64,000 nucleotides of DNA from Whitmania pigra (taxonomy: Eukaryota > Annelida > Clitellata > Hirudinida > Haemopidae). Of this stretch, positions 1-26,836 are shown piece after piece (position 1 is the first letter of the stretch; each line of letters begins with the position of its first letter). A program made the position numbers and the translations under genes. The notes beneath the pieces are model-generated. The model had not been told where the DNA came from, searched no databases, and worked only from the letters and a program-made list of their open reading frames with translations. Location: positions 56,001-120,000 of the forward strand of contig JAJTWR010000404.1 in the NCBI GenBank assembly GCA_021613335.1, written 5' to 3'.

Positions 1-171
1 ATCATCATCATCATCATATCATCATCATCATCGTAATCATAATCATCATCATCATCACAGATAGGGACGTGGCACTCCACACAAGGCATAACGTTCGATA
101 CAACGTCAGGCTTCAACTACACTGCTGAACTGTTGCATCTCAACAGAACAAGGATCGTAACCTCAATAGAA

Positions 172-470
<299 letters not shown>

Positions 471-523
471 AAATATAAATTTAATAATAATACTAACATA
501 CCACTGACCTTTAACATTAACAG

Positions 524-15059
<14,536 letters not shown>

Positions 15060-15484
15060 GTGAGCGATAAGAAGATTTCATATTTAATTAATAATTATTT
15101 ATTTCAATGTTGATTAATTTGTTTTTATTGTTGTTTAATTAATTGGTTTTATTAATCAACATATTTTAGAATTAATTTAAACTTTGCCTTCCTTTTTATT
15201 TCAATATGTTTGCATTATAATTAGAATTGTTGCATCAATTATTTTTAATTATTTGTGATTTGTAATAACAATTTTTATATCAATATGTTAAGTTTATTGT
15301 GCAATGCAATTTGAAAAAACATATTCTTTCCAACGTAATTTTCGACAATGTTCTATTTTCTATCGTGCACATAACAACTCACGCTATAATTAGATGATGA
15401 TGATGATGATGACGACGACGATGACGACGACGATGACCATGGCAGTGACTGCAAAACACACACCAAACAAATCCATTTCCGCAG

Positions 15485-15604
15485 ACGAGCAATTTCTTCC
15501 GGTCAACATGGCCGTCAAGGCTGGTCACGTGTCACGTGCCCACATGTGTCGTCATCGTTTCAAGAAGGATTCGTCGGCAAATGGAGCCAGTCTCCTCCTC
15601 TTAA
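15485..15604 (+). CDS. Candidate alternative last GRIA exon
   Basis: A GC-rich island in AT-rich DNA with acceptor ttccgcag at 15477-15484. In the phase required by the previous exon it reads 39 codons (TSNFFRSTWPSRLV...MEPVSSS) and then TAA. A second frame through the same island (15394-15630) is also open, for longer, but does not fit the incoming phase. No family match is recognised. It could be a tail exon, a 5' exon of something else or only conserved non-coding DNA. Confidence 0.25.
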   Translation, partial: TSNFFRSTWPSRLVTCHVPTCVVIVSRRIRRQMEPVSSS

Positions 15605-16211
15605 CAAACGGAGTTGTCCGCTTCCGATGATGACGTCATAGATTTCCAGAGAACTTCCGGTTGAGCGCGAAAAGCAATCGGTCTTCTGAGCTCTTTCCCT
15701 CTCTCTCTCTTTGTCTTTCCTCTACTTTTTTGGAACCATAATTTCAAGAAATCAATTGCCAGAATGCTAATGACGTTGACCTAGATTTAGCGGATTGGTC
15801 GATCGACAATTCCATCGCCGGCTCTGTCCGCCCACTTCGGCGATCCTATTTATAGAAGCCGTGGAAATTGAACGTTTGTTTATGACCGAACACCTCGAAA
15901 ATTAGCGCCACTACGATAGTTGCGATGATGACGACGGTGATGGTGAAGACGATGACGACGGCAACGACTATTCTGAAACAAACGATGTCACAATCCAGCG
16001 GAGAAGGTGATCGAAAGAAGGCAAAAATGCGACTGGTTGTGGCTGTGGTTGTAGCGCTAAGTCATGCTGACAACGACTTGCGACAATGATAACAACGACG
16101 AATATATATAGAGGAAAACAGAATTTTTTCCTGCGGGTCTGATTAAGCCAATAATCCGGCGCAATTCCAGTTCCATATGGACAGCTGATTATGCTAATTT
16201 ATTCTCTCCAG

Positions 16212-16265
16212 ATGGAAGATCCGGAGAAGACTCTCGGGGATCTCATTTGTATCCCTCATGAATAA
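16212..16265 (+). CDS. Candidate terminal GRIA exon
   Basis: A good acceptor (gctaat branch-like site, tttattctctccag) precedes 17 codons, MEDPEKTLGDLICIPHE, and TAA in the phase required by the 15059 donor. An AATAAA signal lies about 250 bases downstream near 16520, which would give a plausible 3' UTR. No homology supports it, so this is only the most economical gene end visible. Confidence 0.3.
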   Translation: MEDPEKTLGDLICIPHE

Positions 16266-17199
16266 TTAATGAGCCGTCTAATTATCGTATACTAATCAGT
16301 TGTCGGAATTAAATTTGTAAATATTGCGCGGTGTAGTTCTACGAGAGTCACTGAGAAAAAAAAAGATGTTTTTGTGGTTATTCAAATTCCATCTGGCGAA
16401 TGTTTTCAAAATCGTCACTTGCGCCCTAGCGAAATATTTAAAAATGTGCACATTTATTATTGTTCATACAAACTTAAGAAGGTTTTATTAAATTGATTTA
16501 TAAATTAACGTATTTATTTTAAATAAAGTTTTATTTTTACATTATTTTTGCACAAAGCGAACTAAAATAAGCAATAAAAACTTTTTTTTTTATACAACGA
16601 TTCATGTGATTTTTAAATTATAAACAATTATAATTTTTGGACTTCCATCATTAATTATGATCACTTTTTTTCCTTCAGTTTGCATATCGAGGTCCCAGCG
16701 GAATATTGGCTTCAAGTGCTTGCCAGGATTTTAACAGTCAAACCCAAGTTTGACCTTTTGAACTCTTACACTCCATTGAACTGCCAGCTTCTCTTTCTAA
16801 GCCTGAACCCAGCAGCCTTGTCAAGATCGGATGACTAACTGATGATGATGATGATGATGATGGTGATGACAACAATAACGATGACGTTGGCGATGACGAT
16901 GCTGACTATTAGAATTCTGTGGTAATAAAATACCTGGAATTTGTCTGACGTAAAAGTGTTATATTGCATGTTATATCTTTTTTTTAATTCTAATCATTCA
17001 ATACCATTCAACTTCAAATGATGCCATTGCTATTGTTAACGTTGAAGTTATTGTTATTATTTTAACTGACGATATCTTCCATCCATCTGTCGAGTGAATG
17101 TTGCGAATGGGCTAATGACATCTAGCGAATGAAAACTAAAACTCCAAGTGACTTTTCTGCTCGAACTCAAATATTCTGCGATTTATTTAGAATTGAATG

Positions 17200-17838
17200 T
17201 CATTTATTTTCTGTAAAAAATAACCCATCGTGAATGTTGAACTTTGACATTATGTATTTAAAAGCTAACCCACATTCGATTGCCATCTATCGATCGAAAT
17301 TAGAATGAATCACACTGGATGCTTCAAACCACCTTTTCGAATTCCTGTTGATGTTTGTTTCGTGATCTCATGTTGTTGTTGTTATTGTTGTTATTACATT
17401 GTTGTTGTTATGAACAATGAAAAAATATTCAATTGGTTGTAAGCGTGTAAATATTCTTTGGTTTTATTTTTGTGAACTCCGAGAAATATTAACATTATCG
17501 GCATCTTTAGTTTCATATTTTTGGAATCTCACGAACCGCCGCCACGTGATTTTCCGCGGTTTTTCATTTTTGTTTTCGATGTCAACCTGGAATAGAAAGT
17601 CAAACAAAAATGTAGTTTTAATTTCTTTTTTTTAAACCATCAATCCATTCAGGACTGTCGTTTGGCTGTTTTTGTTATTTTTTAAGGAAAGGTCAAAATC
17701 TTCAAGTTTCAAAGTGCTTCTAAATTATTAGAAGACGTTTGTGTTTGTCGACCTAAAATTAAGTTCAAAGGTTCGTGACCTTTTGTAAAAAAAGTTGTCC
17801 TACAGCGCATAATTTGGATGACAAGGCTGTTCAATACC
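17200..17838 (+). repeat. Left copy of ~0.65 kb direct repeat bounding the module region
   Basis: Shares ordered blocks with 57340-57985: gccatctatcgatcgaaatt, actggatgcttcaaa, tgtttcgtgatctcatgttg, ttattacattgttgttgtta, agtttcatatttttggaatc, tcacgaaccgccgccac, aagttcaaaggttcgtgacc. Similarity stops at ctgttcaat, where a type A module begins. The copies differ by substitutions and (TTG)n length, so the duplication is not recent. Confidence 0.8.
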
Positions 17839-17860
17839 ATCCTTGATAATTTTACATAAT

Positions 17861-17986
17861 ATTGTTGAGCCTCAACGGACTCAAAAAAATATCCACAAAA
17901 AGTTGAAAAGCTTGTGATTGAAAAAAAAGTAAACAACAGGCCATTCTAAAATATTTACGTCTAATTCAATAAACCAAGGTGTTTTT
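17861..17986 (-). repeat. Module type A
   Basis: On the minus strand the CACC end is ttgaaaaacaccttggttta and the hairpin end is TTTTTTTGAGTCC-gttga-GGCTC. The core is about twice the usual length and A/T-rich, and the GGCTGAACAGGCC block is shortened to ACAGGCC. Confidence 0.55.
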
Positions 17987-18454
17987 CAATTGATTATTGT
18001 AATTGCGGCGTTTTTATGTAATAATTGTTATTTATTTATTTAAATAGATAATAATTTGTTATTCGTTATTAATTATCATTAATAATAATATTTTTGTTAT
18101 CATTATTTTTAAGTTTTTTTATTATTTAATTACTTTTACCTTGAATTAATAATTATATTTTTACGATTTGTTGATGCTGACATTAATTTTCAAATAATAA
18201 CAATTAACATTTGTTCTTCCTTTGGGTTTATTTGAATTTATTTTCCTTTTGCTTTTTGTTCTTTCTGTATATATAACAGGTGTGCTTGTTTGTTTATTTG
18301 ATTCAATAAACTTATAAACAAAAAAAAATATTTCTATGATCATAATATTAATAATGGGTAACAACTTTAAAAAAATCAACTGACCAACTGTTATATCAAG
18401 ACCAATCATAAAATAAAACATTTCGCCCAAAAATCATTCTTGATCATGTTGTTT

Positions 18455-18570
18455 AGTTGAACCTCAAAGGGCTCCAAAAAAAATGTATAAACATTAACTA
18501 AAATTACTTTTGCTTCAACAGGCAGTTCTTATTTACTAATGTCTCATTTTCTAAACCGAGGTATTTTCCA
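18455..18570 (-). repeat. Module type A'
   Basis: Conserved left block cttcaacaggcagttcttat (as written on the plus strand), hairpin gttgaacctcaaagggctcc before a run of eight A, and core atgtataaacattaactaaa between them. Confidence 0.55.
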
Positions 18571-18817
18571 TTTGATTTATTGTTGTAATTATAATCACAA
18601 CAATTATTTATTTCTGAACATATCCTGGATAAAACCACATTGTTTAAACATATGGTTGTGAATTGGATCTCAATATAATTTAACTATTTGCCATTTCTGT
18701 GTAACAATTGCATGATTTGTTATTCGTTAATAATTGTTATTATTAGATTTTAATGATGTTGAACTTGAACTATTAGTTATATCTTACGAATACTGAAAAA
18801 AATGTTTAAATAATTAA

Positions 18818-19905
18818 TCAAATAAATAGTATTTCTTCTTTTCCTTGTTTGTAGCCAATTTTTGCGGCATTAAGACGTCTCGATAGCGGGATCATAGCCA
18901 TACAGAATATCAACGGTGACAGCGAATCTCCCTGATATATGCCTCTTCTAATAGAGATTTTATCTGTTTTTATATATCCTCCCTCATGATACAATATCAA
19001 CGTCAGGCGCCACTGCAACATAGATTTTTCCATAAATCTTCTGATGACATCAGAAACTTTGTATATGCGCATAACATGGGTAATCCAGGTATGGGGGACA
19101 CTGTCGAACGCCTTTTTGTAATCCATCCATGCAACATTTAAATCGTGTTTGTCTTTTTTTGTCTTCTGCATAATCATTTGACTAATCATTAAACTGTCTT
19201 TGCATCCTCTGCTTCCTTTTCTGCAACCTTTTTGTTCTTCTGGCAATATCTGATTATTTTGGAGATGACTGTATATTCGGTTGCATAGGATTCCTGTCAA
19301 TATTTTATATGTAGTCGGCAAGCATGCTAAGGACCTATAATTTTTGGAATTTCTGGTTTCTCTGGATTTTGGTATTAAATATGCAGTTCCTTTCGTCATC
19401 CATCCAGGCATGTTGTCTGGTTCTTTAAATATCTTGTTAAATGCCCATAACAACTGTTTGTGTAGTGATGTCAGATACTTTAACCAAAAGTTATGAACTT
19501 TATCAATTCCTGGTGCCTGCCAGTTGTGAGAGAATTTGATCACTGTTGTCAATTCATTTATTTCAAGTTCTTTCCATTCAATTTGATTTATTTCATTGTA
19601 TAGTGCTTCTTCATCACTAATCCAATTTGCTTCGGAGTTATGGCTAACTTCTTTTTCTAATATTCCTTTCCAGAACTTTTCAATTCCTTCCTTGTCAGGT
19701 GGGTCAGTAACTTTAATTTGGTTTGAAGTCATTTCTCTATAAAATCTTTTGGCATCATTTTTAAATGTTTTGTTTTGTTGATACTGTTCACTTCTTTTAG
19801 TATATCTTCGTAGTCTCTGGGCCTTGGCTTGTAGTTTCATCTTTATATTTTGTTCTAACTCATCAATTTGATTTTTTGACAATGATGCTTTATCTAATAA
19901 TAATA
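18818..19905 (-). pseudogene. R4/Dong-like reverse transcriptase fragment
   Basis: Minus-strand frame with a non-LTR RT domain: WQAPGIDKVHNFWLK, AYLIPKSRETRNSKNYRSLA, EEQKGCRKGSRGCKDSLM, motif A AWMDYKKAFDSVPHTW, motif B GIYQGDSLSPLIFCMAMIPL. KGCR.GSRGCKD and the motif B wording are typical of the R4/Dong clade. The frame ends just before the YxDD motif, so the catalytic site is incomplete; the endonuclease part is absent. Its 5' end abuts a short TAA/ATT tract (19893-19920), as does the other R4 copy. It is nonfunctional as it stands. Confidence 0.85.
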
Positions 19906-19941
19906 TTATTATTATAATTGGATTTAAATAATATAGTCCAG

Positions 19942-20020
19942 TGCAGTGGTTCCGAACCTTTTTTATGTACGGAACCCCTAGAAAACTTTTAGTACGTTCT
20001 CGCACCCCCAGAAAAAAAAT
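19942..20020 (+). mobile_element. hAT-like terminal fragment
   Basis: Starts cagtggttccgaaccttttt and continues ggaacccctagaaaactttt...cgcacccccag, which resembles the CAGnGGTTCTCAACCTTT end common to animal hAT elements. I see no matching opposite end nearby, so only one terminus is supported. Confidence 0.4.
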
Positions 20021-20587
20021 TAATTTTTAATGAGTTGAATGCAATAACAGAAATTTATTAATATTATTATAATAATCCAGATTCATTGTTCTACTTTCAT
20101 CAGTTTTTCAAATTGAAGATAACAAAAACCCCATATCATTACCCAAGGACTGCTAACATTTTCAGTTGAAATCCTTAAAAAATTAACATATTGATGCAAT
20201 TGGTTATAATATCTTACTATCCAATATAAAATTAATGATTAATTATAGAATTGATATAACATAATTTAATATAAATTAAACAGGATCTAGTCTGTGTATA
20301 ATATATATTACATATCAAGTCAAACGTCACTGATTAAAAAAAGTTTTCAATAACAAAACGAGATTTTTATATGTACATCTGCAACAGCAGAAAAGGTGTT
20401 TTTCGTAAGATATCATCAGTAGGAGGCAGCAGAACAAAAATATAAAACACTTTTTCAACATATTGTGGCCCATTGTTATTATGCAAACCCTTTTTAAAAA
20501 AAAATTAATTTTTGTTTATTATTCGATTATGTTCTTTTTATAAATAAAAAATATATATTCTAAATCTAAAACATTTTCCAATTTCAT

Positions 20588-20700
20588 CGTGGAGATTCTG
20601 TTTAAATATCTTTGGTCTTGCAAAATAAGACCATCGAAAATATCGAAAATGCTTTCTACAGATGCCGTGAAAGTTCTGGATGACACATTATTATTACATC
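20588..20700 (-). repeat. Module type B, hairpin half
   Basis: Plus-strand ggtcttgcaaaataagacca is the B hairpin (six base pairs), followed by tcgaaaatatcgaaaatgct and attctggatgacac. The CACC end is missing; a (CAA)n tract replaces it at 20700. Confidence 0.45.

Positions 20701-20731
<31 letters not shown>
20700..20731. repeat. (CAA)n microsatellite
   Basis: About ten copies of CAA between a broken module and the LINE 3' end. Confidence 0.95.
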
Positions 20732-20733
<2 letters not shown>

Positions 20734-20739
20734 CTTAAA

Positions 20740-21040
20740 CTTAAACAAGTAATTATTCTATAGACATTGTTAAATTCTCCTTTTTCAATAGAATCGTAAA
20801 GCCATGGAACGCATTGCCAGGTGATGTCGTTAAATCAACCACGGCCTCCTGCTTCAACGCTGTAATACGGGACATTGACTTTAGCCACTACTTAAATTAC
20901 ATTTAATCTATTATATATGCTGCCCCTGTGTACATGCCGGTCGATGTCTTTTGTTTTCTCTTGCAATTGTGTTAGTGGTCCAAGGGCCCTTCAATTGTGT
21001 CTAATAAATAAAAATAAAAAATAAAATAATAATAATAATA
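20740..21040 (+). pseudogene. 3' end of a non-LTR retrotransposon
   Basis: Open frame to a TAA at 20904-20906 reads SIDIVKFSFFNRIVKPWNAL, PGDVVKSTTASCFNAVIRDI, DFSHYLNYI. The wording F..R.V..WN.LP..VV....S..F is the usual C-terminus of CR1/Jockey-type ORF2. About 100 bases of UTR and an A-rich (AAATA, AAT)n tail follow. The element is 5' truncated. Confidence 0.75.
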
Positions 21041-21089
21041 ATAATAATAATCACCTAAAACACCCAAGACCATCCTTGATCACTTTGTG

Positions 21090-21275
21090 TAGTTGAACCT
21101 CAACGGGCTCCTAAAAAACTATTATTCTAAAAAAATAGGTTCTGATCGTTTTCTAGAGAAAGTTAGACTTGTTCCCACAAAGAAGCTTTTGTACATGTTT
21201 TACGAACCCCAGCAGGTCCCAAAAAAGTTTTTATATATTTACGTCTCATTCACTAAACCAATGTGTTTTCATTTG
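21090..21275 (-). repeat. Two adjacent module remnants (A-like then D)
   Basis: Hairpin gttgaacctcaacgggctcc at 21091 starts one module, whose core includes ctgatcgttttctagagaaa. A D-type hairpin gaaccccagcaggtccc (21201-21217) starts the next, which ends ctcattcactaaaccaatgt. In the second hairpin a C has become T yet still pairs with G. Confidence 0.45.
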
Positions 21276-21477
21276 ATTTAATATAATCTAAAGAATATAA
21301 TAATAATAACAATTAATTTCTGGACATATCCAGCTTAAAATTACATTGTTTAAACACCTGGATGTCTAATGGATTTCAATATAATTTGATTATTATTATT
21401 ATTATTGTTATTATTAATCCAATTATTAACATTTACATTTATTATTATTGTTATAAGTGCAATTTTTGTTAATACTT

Positions 21478-21592
21478 TAAAAACACCTTCGATAGTGTAT
21501 AATTTTAACAGTAAACATGCTCAACGAAAAACTGTCAGTGAATGTCGACCTATCTCTTTATTTTTTGAATCCCTTCGCGTGTTGAAATGATC
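21478..21592 (+). repeat. Module type F
   Basis: aaaaacaccttcgatagtgt, block acagtaaacatgctcaacga, core aaactgtcagtgaatgtcga, then ttattttttgaatcccttcg and gtgttgaaatg. Confidence 0.5.
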
Positions 21593-22772
21593 TGACAATA
21601 TTTAGAAAAAATCTAGAAATCCAAACATAAAAAAAAAGATATCTCTCAAATACCATCATTTTATATAACCGCCGTTTGTTAATCAGGTTGCGGCTGAACA
21701 GGCCATTCAAACATATTTAAGTCTGATTCACTAAACCAAGGTGTTTTTCAATTGATTTATTAAAATTGTGGAGTCTATATATAATAATTGTTATTTATTT
21801 ATTTGTTTAAATAGATAATAATTTGTTATTAATTATCATTAATATCAATATTTTTGTTATTATTATTTTTACGTTTTGTTGTTATTGAATTACTTTTAAC
21901 TTTTTGAAATGTTTCTAACGAATTTTTTAAAATTTTGATCAAGACAAAATATAAGTTATAACTCCTTTTAAAATGATGCATTTATAGTCATAGGACAAAT
22001 AAACATATTTATTGTTTGAAATTAATGTTGTACCATTCAATATAAAATTAATATGGCATGATTTATCATTGAATTAATATAATTTAGTTTAATAACAATT
22101 AACAACATCTAGTCTTTATAATAATAATAAAATATTAAAGGCATTCACGCAACCCACTCGACTAACCTGCATTGATTGTGTAAATACAGTGCACTGAATT
22201 GTATGTTATTTTTTGTAATCGTGTGTCTAAGACTCTTGCATGTAAATATGTCTAATGTCTTTATTTCTTGTCGTTGCTTGTAAACCTATGTAAAATTAAT
22301 AGACGGAAATGCTATAAATAGTTGTAGGAAGTTGTAGGAAAATGTGGTCATTGAAGTGAAGAAAAGCCTCGCGATATGAGAACTAATGGAATTTATTATT
22401 TTTATTCTATTTGTTTTACATTATTTTAATTTTATAATATTATTATTATTATTGTCATTATATAATTGTTGCAGCCTTGCATCTTAATAATAATAATTGA
22501 TTTAATAATTTTTATTGAATAAAATTCAGTTTATGGAAAACACATTGGCTATGCCAACGATAAGAGATTAAGTATTTAAAGTCGCAGAGTTTATTTTTTG
22601 AATCCTTTTGCATATTGAAATTTGGTGGATTGTGACCATGGTCATCATTATTACTATTGTCTTATTATTTATTATTAATGGTATTGTTACTATTATTCTG
22701 ACGATATTTTTAAATACCAAAATAAAATGAAAGATTTCTCCCAAATACCATCCTCGATCATTTTACATAATA

Positions 22773-22882
22773 CAGTTGAGCCTCAACGGACTCCTACAAA
22801 TAACCATAATAGAAAAAAGTTGCGGCTGAACAGGCCATTCTAACATATTTACGTCTGATTCACCAAACCAAGGTGTTTTTCA
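22773..22882 (-). repeat. Module type A
   Basis: Hairpin gttgagcctcaacggactcc, core tacaaataaccataatagaa, conserved gttgcggctgaacaggccat and gtctgattcaccaaaccaag. The core is identical in its recent duplicate at 49914, unlike other A copies. Confidence 0.6.
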
Positions 22883-23357
22883 TTTGATTTATTATAATTC
22901 AGTCGTTTTTATGTAATAAATGTTATTTGTTTATTTATTTAAATAGATAATAATAAATTATTCGTTATTAATTATCATTTATAGTAATAATTTTGTTATT
23001 AATATTTTTATGTTTTGTTGTTATTAAATTACTTTTAACTTGAATTAATAATTATATTTTTAAGATTTGTTGATGCTAACATTAATTTCAAATAACAACA
23101 ATTAACATTTGTGTTTTTCCTTAAGACTTGGCCCTTTGGGTTTATTTGAATTTATTTACTTTCGCTTTTTGTTTTTTCTGCATATATAACGGCTTGTTTG
23201 ATTATTTGATTGATTCAATAAACTTATAAACAAACAAAAAAATGATGATTATAATGATTAACAACTTAAAAATAAAACTGACCAACTGTTATATTTTTTA
23301 TGTCCAATCATAAAATAAAACATTTCGCCCAAAAATCAATCTTGATCACGTTGTTTA

Positions 23358-23468
23358 GTTAAACCTCAAATGGTTCCAAAAAAACCTCATGAAATATTCT
23401 TATAAATAGCAGCTGGACAGGTCGAGTGGATTTATTTACTTCCAATTCATGTTACCAAGGTGTTTTTC
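23358..23468 (-). repeat. Module type K
   Basis: Hairpin gttaaacctcaaatggttcc keeps pairing with A-T in place of G-C. The core includes tcatgaaatattcttataaa; the conserved block is gcagctggacaggtcgagtg. Another K copy at 25765 has an unrelated core. Confidence 0.5.
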
Positions 23469-24181
23469 AATTGATTTAATATTGTAATTGTTTATTTTTA
23501 TATAATTAAATAAATAATAATTTGTTATTTGTTATTAATCATCATAAATAATGTACCATTATTATTATTATTATTATTATTATTAATACTAATATTATTG
23601 TTATGTTCTTGTTTTAATTGTTTCAATCATTGTAAGAAAACCAAAAACCAGAAAACCTGACCCTAATAATAATAATAATATATAAAATATAATATTACAG
23701 AATAATAACTAATTGACAATATTTTTAAAATCCGAACGTGGAACAAAACATTTCTCCTAAATACTAGTTTAATTTTGAACGCATCGTTACACAGAAATAA
23801 ATGTGAATTTATCATATTAATATTATTAATAATATTAGTAATAAAATTTCATAATAATATTAGTATTCATCAGCATCATCGAAGGAAGAGGCTTCAAAAA
23901 CAGTTAAAGTTTAGATCAATTTAGCTTAAGATACACGAATATGCTAGGCCCTTTGGTTTATTTGAATTTATTTGCCTTCGCTTTCTGTTTTTTCTGTATA
24001 TATAACGGCTTGTTTGTTTAATTATTCAATAAACTGATAAATAAAAAAACAAAAAAATATTCGATGATAATAACATTAATAATGTTAAACTTTAAAAAAT
24101 TAACTGATCAACTGTTATTTTTTTTTACGTCCAATCATAAAATAAAACATTTCGCCGAAACATCAATTCTTGATCACGTTT

Positions 24182-24290
24182 TGTAGTTGAACCTCAAAAA
24201 AAGGGCTCAAAAAACAAACTAAAATTGTTACAGGCCGTTCTTATATACTAATGTCTCATTCTCTAAACCAAGCTGTTTTTCATTGGATTT
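24182..24290 (-). repeat. Module type A'
   Basis: gttgaacctcaaaaaaaggg has an A-run inserted in the hairpin loop. The short core is followed by ttacaggccgttcttatata and ctcattctctaaaccaagct. Confidence 0.45.
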
Positions 24291-24783
24291 ATTATTATAA
24301 TTATAATCAGAACAATTATTTATTTTCTGGACATTACCTGGATAAAACCACATTGTTTAAACATATGGTTGTGAATTGGATCTCAATATAATTTAACTAT
24401 TTGGCATTTTTGAGTAACAAAATTGCAATATTTGTTATTCGTTAATAATTTTTATTATTAGTTTTTAATGATGTTGAAATTGAATTATTGATTATATCTT
24501 ACGATTTGTGAACACTGAAATAAATGTTTAAATAATTAATGAATTTCCTCAATTAGCGAAAGAACTTTAAAAAACTGATTATATTTTTAAATTCAAAATT
24601 AACCCAATTAATATACTAAACCATTTAATTTCAATTATCTATTTAAATTATAAATTTCTTTTGGAACTTTCAAAAACACCTCAGCTGGGCACTACGTCAT
24701 AACAGCCCGGAGACAAAATAGCCAGGTGATAAAACAGCCCCGTAAAAATACCCCCGTAACGTTTTACATTTTACATTTTGTCG

Positions 24784-24902
24784 ACGAACCCCAGCGGGTC
24801 CCAAAAAATCTTTAATGATTGCGAAACTGAAAATAAACTGCGCCTCCCAATCCCAACATGCCTTTATTTTCGTCTCATTCAGTAGTCCAATGTGTATTCC
24901 AA
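24784..24902 (-). repeat. Module type D
   Basis: Minus strand: G-rich block gggattgggaggcgca, core made of the complement of tctttaatgattgcgaaact, ATTTTTTGGGACCC and hairpin GGACCC-gctg-GGGTTC (24786-24801) with six pairs. Confidence 0.65.
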
Positions 24903-25035
24903 GTTACTTTTATTGATTAAATTCTACTTATGAGAAGAGCATGTAGTATTTTAATATATGCTATTATAAATAACTTTAATATTATTATTATTATTATTTT
25001 TTATTTTATTTTATTTTTTTTATTATCATTATTTA

Positions 25036-25066
<31 letters not shown>

Positions 25067-25137
25067 GATATAATAAACCATTTAATTTCATTTATCAATT
25101 TAAATTAAGCGCATAATAAATTCCTTTTGGAACTTTT

Positions 25138-25250
25138 CAAAAACACCTCTGCTAAGAGAACGGCGCCCCGTTAAATATTTAAGTCAAATGTACGCGGTTT
25201 ATGAAGAAATAATACATTGATATTTTGGATGGTCTTATTTTCAGGACCAT
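25138..25250 (+). repeat. Module type B
   Basis: caaaaacacctctgctaaga, block cgttaaatatttaagtcaaa, core cggtttatgaagaaataata, then gatattttggatggtcttat with hairpin GGTC...GACC. Confidence 0.65.
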
Positions 25251-25764
25251 TTAAACAGAATTTCTGTCATGAAATTAGAATATTTATACGAGAATTTATA
25301 AACAGAATAAATCTAATAATTAAAAAATTGATTTTTTTTTTAATTTTTGAAATATTTTATTATTTAATGGGGCGGCATTCAATTTAGCGGGTAACAATGG
25401 GCCACAATATGTTGACAAAAAATTTTTATATTTTGTTTCTGCTGCCTCCTACTGATGGTATCTTACGAAACACATTCAAAATATCGAATTAAAAAAATTT
25501 GAAATATTTTTTTCGGTTAAATTACTAAAATTTCGAAATTTAATTTAATTTTTCCATACCCAGATGTGACGCTTGACTTTATATGTATTATATATTATAC
25601 ACAGACTAGATGGTGTTAAAAATATATTAAGTTATGTTATATTCATTCTATAATAAAGCATGTTATGTGCCAATAAATTTATATTAACTCCTTCGTTATT
25701 GCATCGATATAACAATGCACATTTTCAATTATTCAATACCACAATTGATCAGTTTCTTTAGTTG

Positions 25765-25878
25765 AGCCTCAAAGGGCTAAAAAATAAACATATTATGATG
25801 TTTTCGTTAAATTTCGCAGCTAGACAGGCCGAGTGGATTTATTTATGTCAAATTTCCTAAACCAAGGTGTTTTTCATT
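25765..25878 (-). repeat. Module type K
   Basis: Hairpin gttgagcctcaaagggct, core tattatgatgttttcgttaa, conserved cgcagctagacaggccgagt and taaaccaaggtgtttttc. Confidence 0.5.
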
Positions 25879-26224
25879 TAACGGCCATTGATGCCGAATA
25901 CCAGTGTTAAATGTTTAATTAATTAAATTTTCATTAAATAATAAAATTTTCCCAAAGAAATCAGTTATATCATGACCCTCCAATCTTAGCCTGCAATTAT
26001 TATAATATGTATATTATTATAAACACTAGATTTTGTTAATTATATTGTAATAATAATACAATTTAGTCAACAACAAATAACTTTGTATATTAATTTTAAA
26101 ATTATTATTATTATTATTGTTGTTGTTGTGTTTGTTGTTATTTATGAATATAATATTTATATCATTAGCGGTATTATTATTATTATTGTTATTATTACTA
26201 TTATTATTGATTTTTTTTAAACCA

Positions 26225-26510
26225 GCCTTAAAGAAGAACGTTTCCTCTATCGGACTGACCCTAAAAGTCGCTGTTGGGTCTTTGAAACAATAACCAGTTG
26301 AACAGAAAACTTTATTGGCGGTCAAATATTCAGGAACAGAAACTAGAACTAAATATCGCTAATGGCCAGTACGTAATATAACCAACTCGCAATCCCTATC
26401 GTATAACAACCGTATCACTCCGTAAACTTGTAGGACTCGAACCAAACTCTAAAACTCCCTCGCTCCCGAGGTCTGTTCTTTTTATACCCGAAATGACGTC
26501 ACAACAGTCA
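26225..26510 (-). mobile_element. LTR-like promoter fragment
   Basis: On the minus strand: a CRE-like TGACGTCA (26490-26503), a TATA box gggtataaaaag (26475-26490), about 160 bases of moderate GC, and a polyadenylation-like caataaagttttct (26306-26319). This order and spacing look like U3-R of a small LTR. No coding region or second LTR is seen, so it could also be another kind of promoter. Confidence 0.35.
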
Positions 26511-26724
26511 CTATATATAAAATCATAAGCTATAGAATATTTAATGTAATATTTTGATTATTAAATTAATATTTTGTGAATTTTTGTTATTTGCACTATT
26601 AAGCTTTAATTGTTAATTTTGTTTATAGTTGTACTTTATTTATATAATTTTTATTTATATTTAAATCCCAACATAAAACAAAATATTTCTCCAAAATACC
26701 ATCCTTGATCATTTTACATATTAT

Positions 26725-26836
26725 AGTTGAGCCTCAACGGACTCCAAAAAAATATCCCCAATAAAAATGAGCATGCGGCTGAACAGGCCATTCTAACATA
26801 TTTACTAAGCCTGATTCACCTAGCCAAGGTGTTTTT
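26725..26836 (-). repeat. Module type A
   Basis: Hairpin gttgagcctcaacggactcc, core ccccaataaaaatgagca, conserved tgcggctgaacaggccattc. The minus-strand T-run is ATTTTTTTGG. Confidence 0.6.

Larger units (their letters stand above)
21902..23799 (+). repeat. Copy 1 of a ~1.9 kb segmental duplication
   Basis: Nearly identical to 48967-50933 in the same orientation, from tttttgaaatgtttctaa to aacgcatcgttacacagaaa. It contains type F (22536), A (22773) and K (23358) modules whose cores are the same as in copy 2. Copy 2 carries an extra ~50 bp SINE-tail-like stretch at 49600. Confidence 0.9.
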
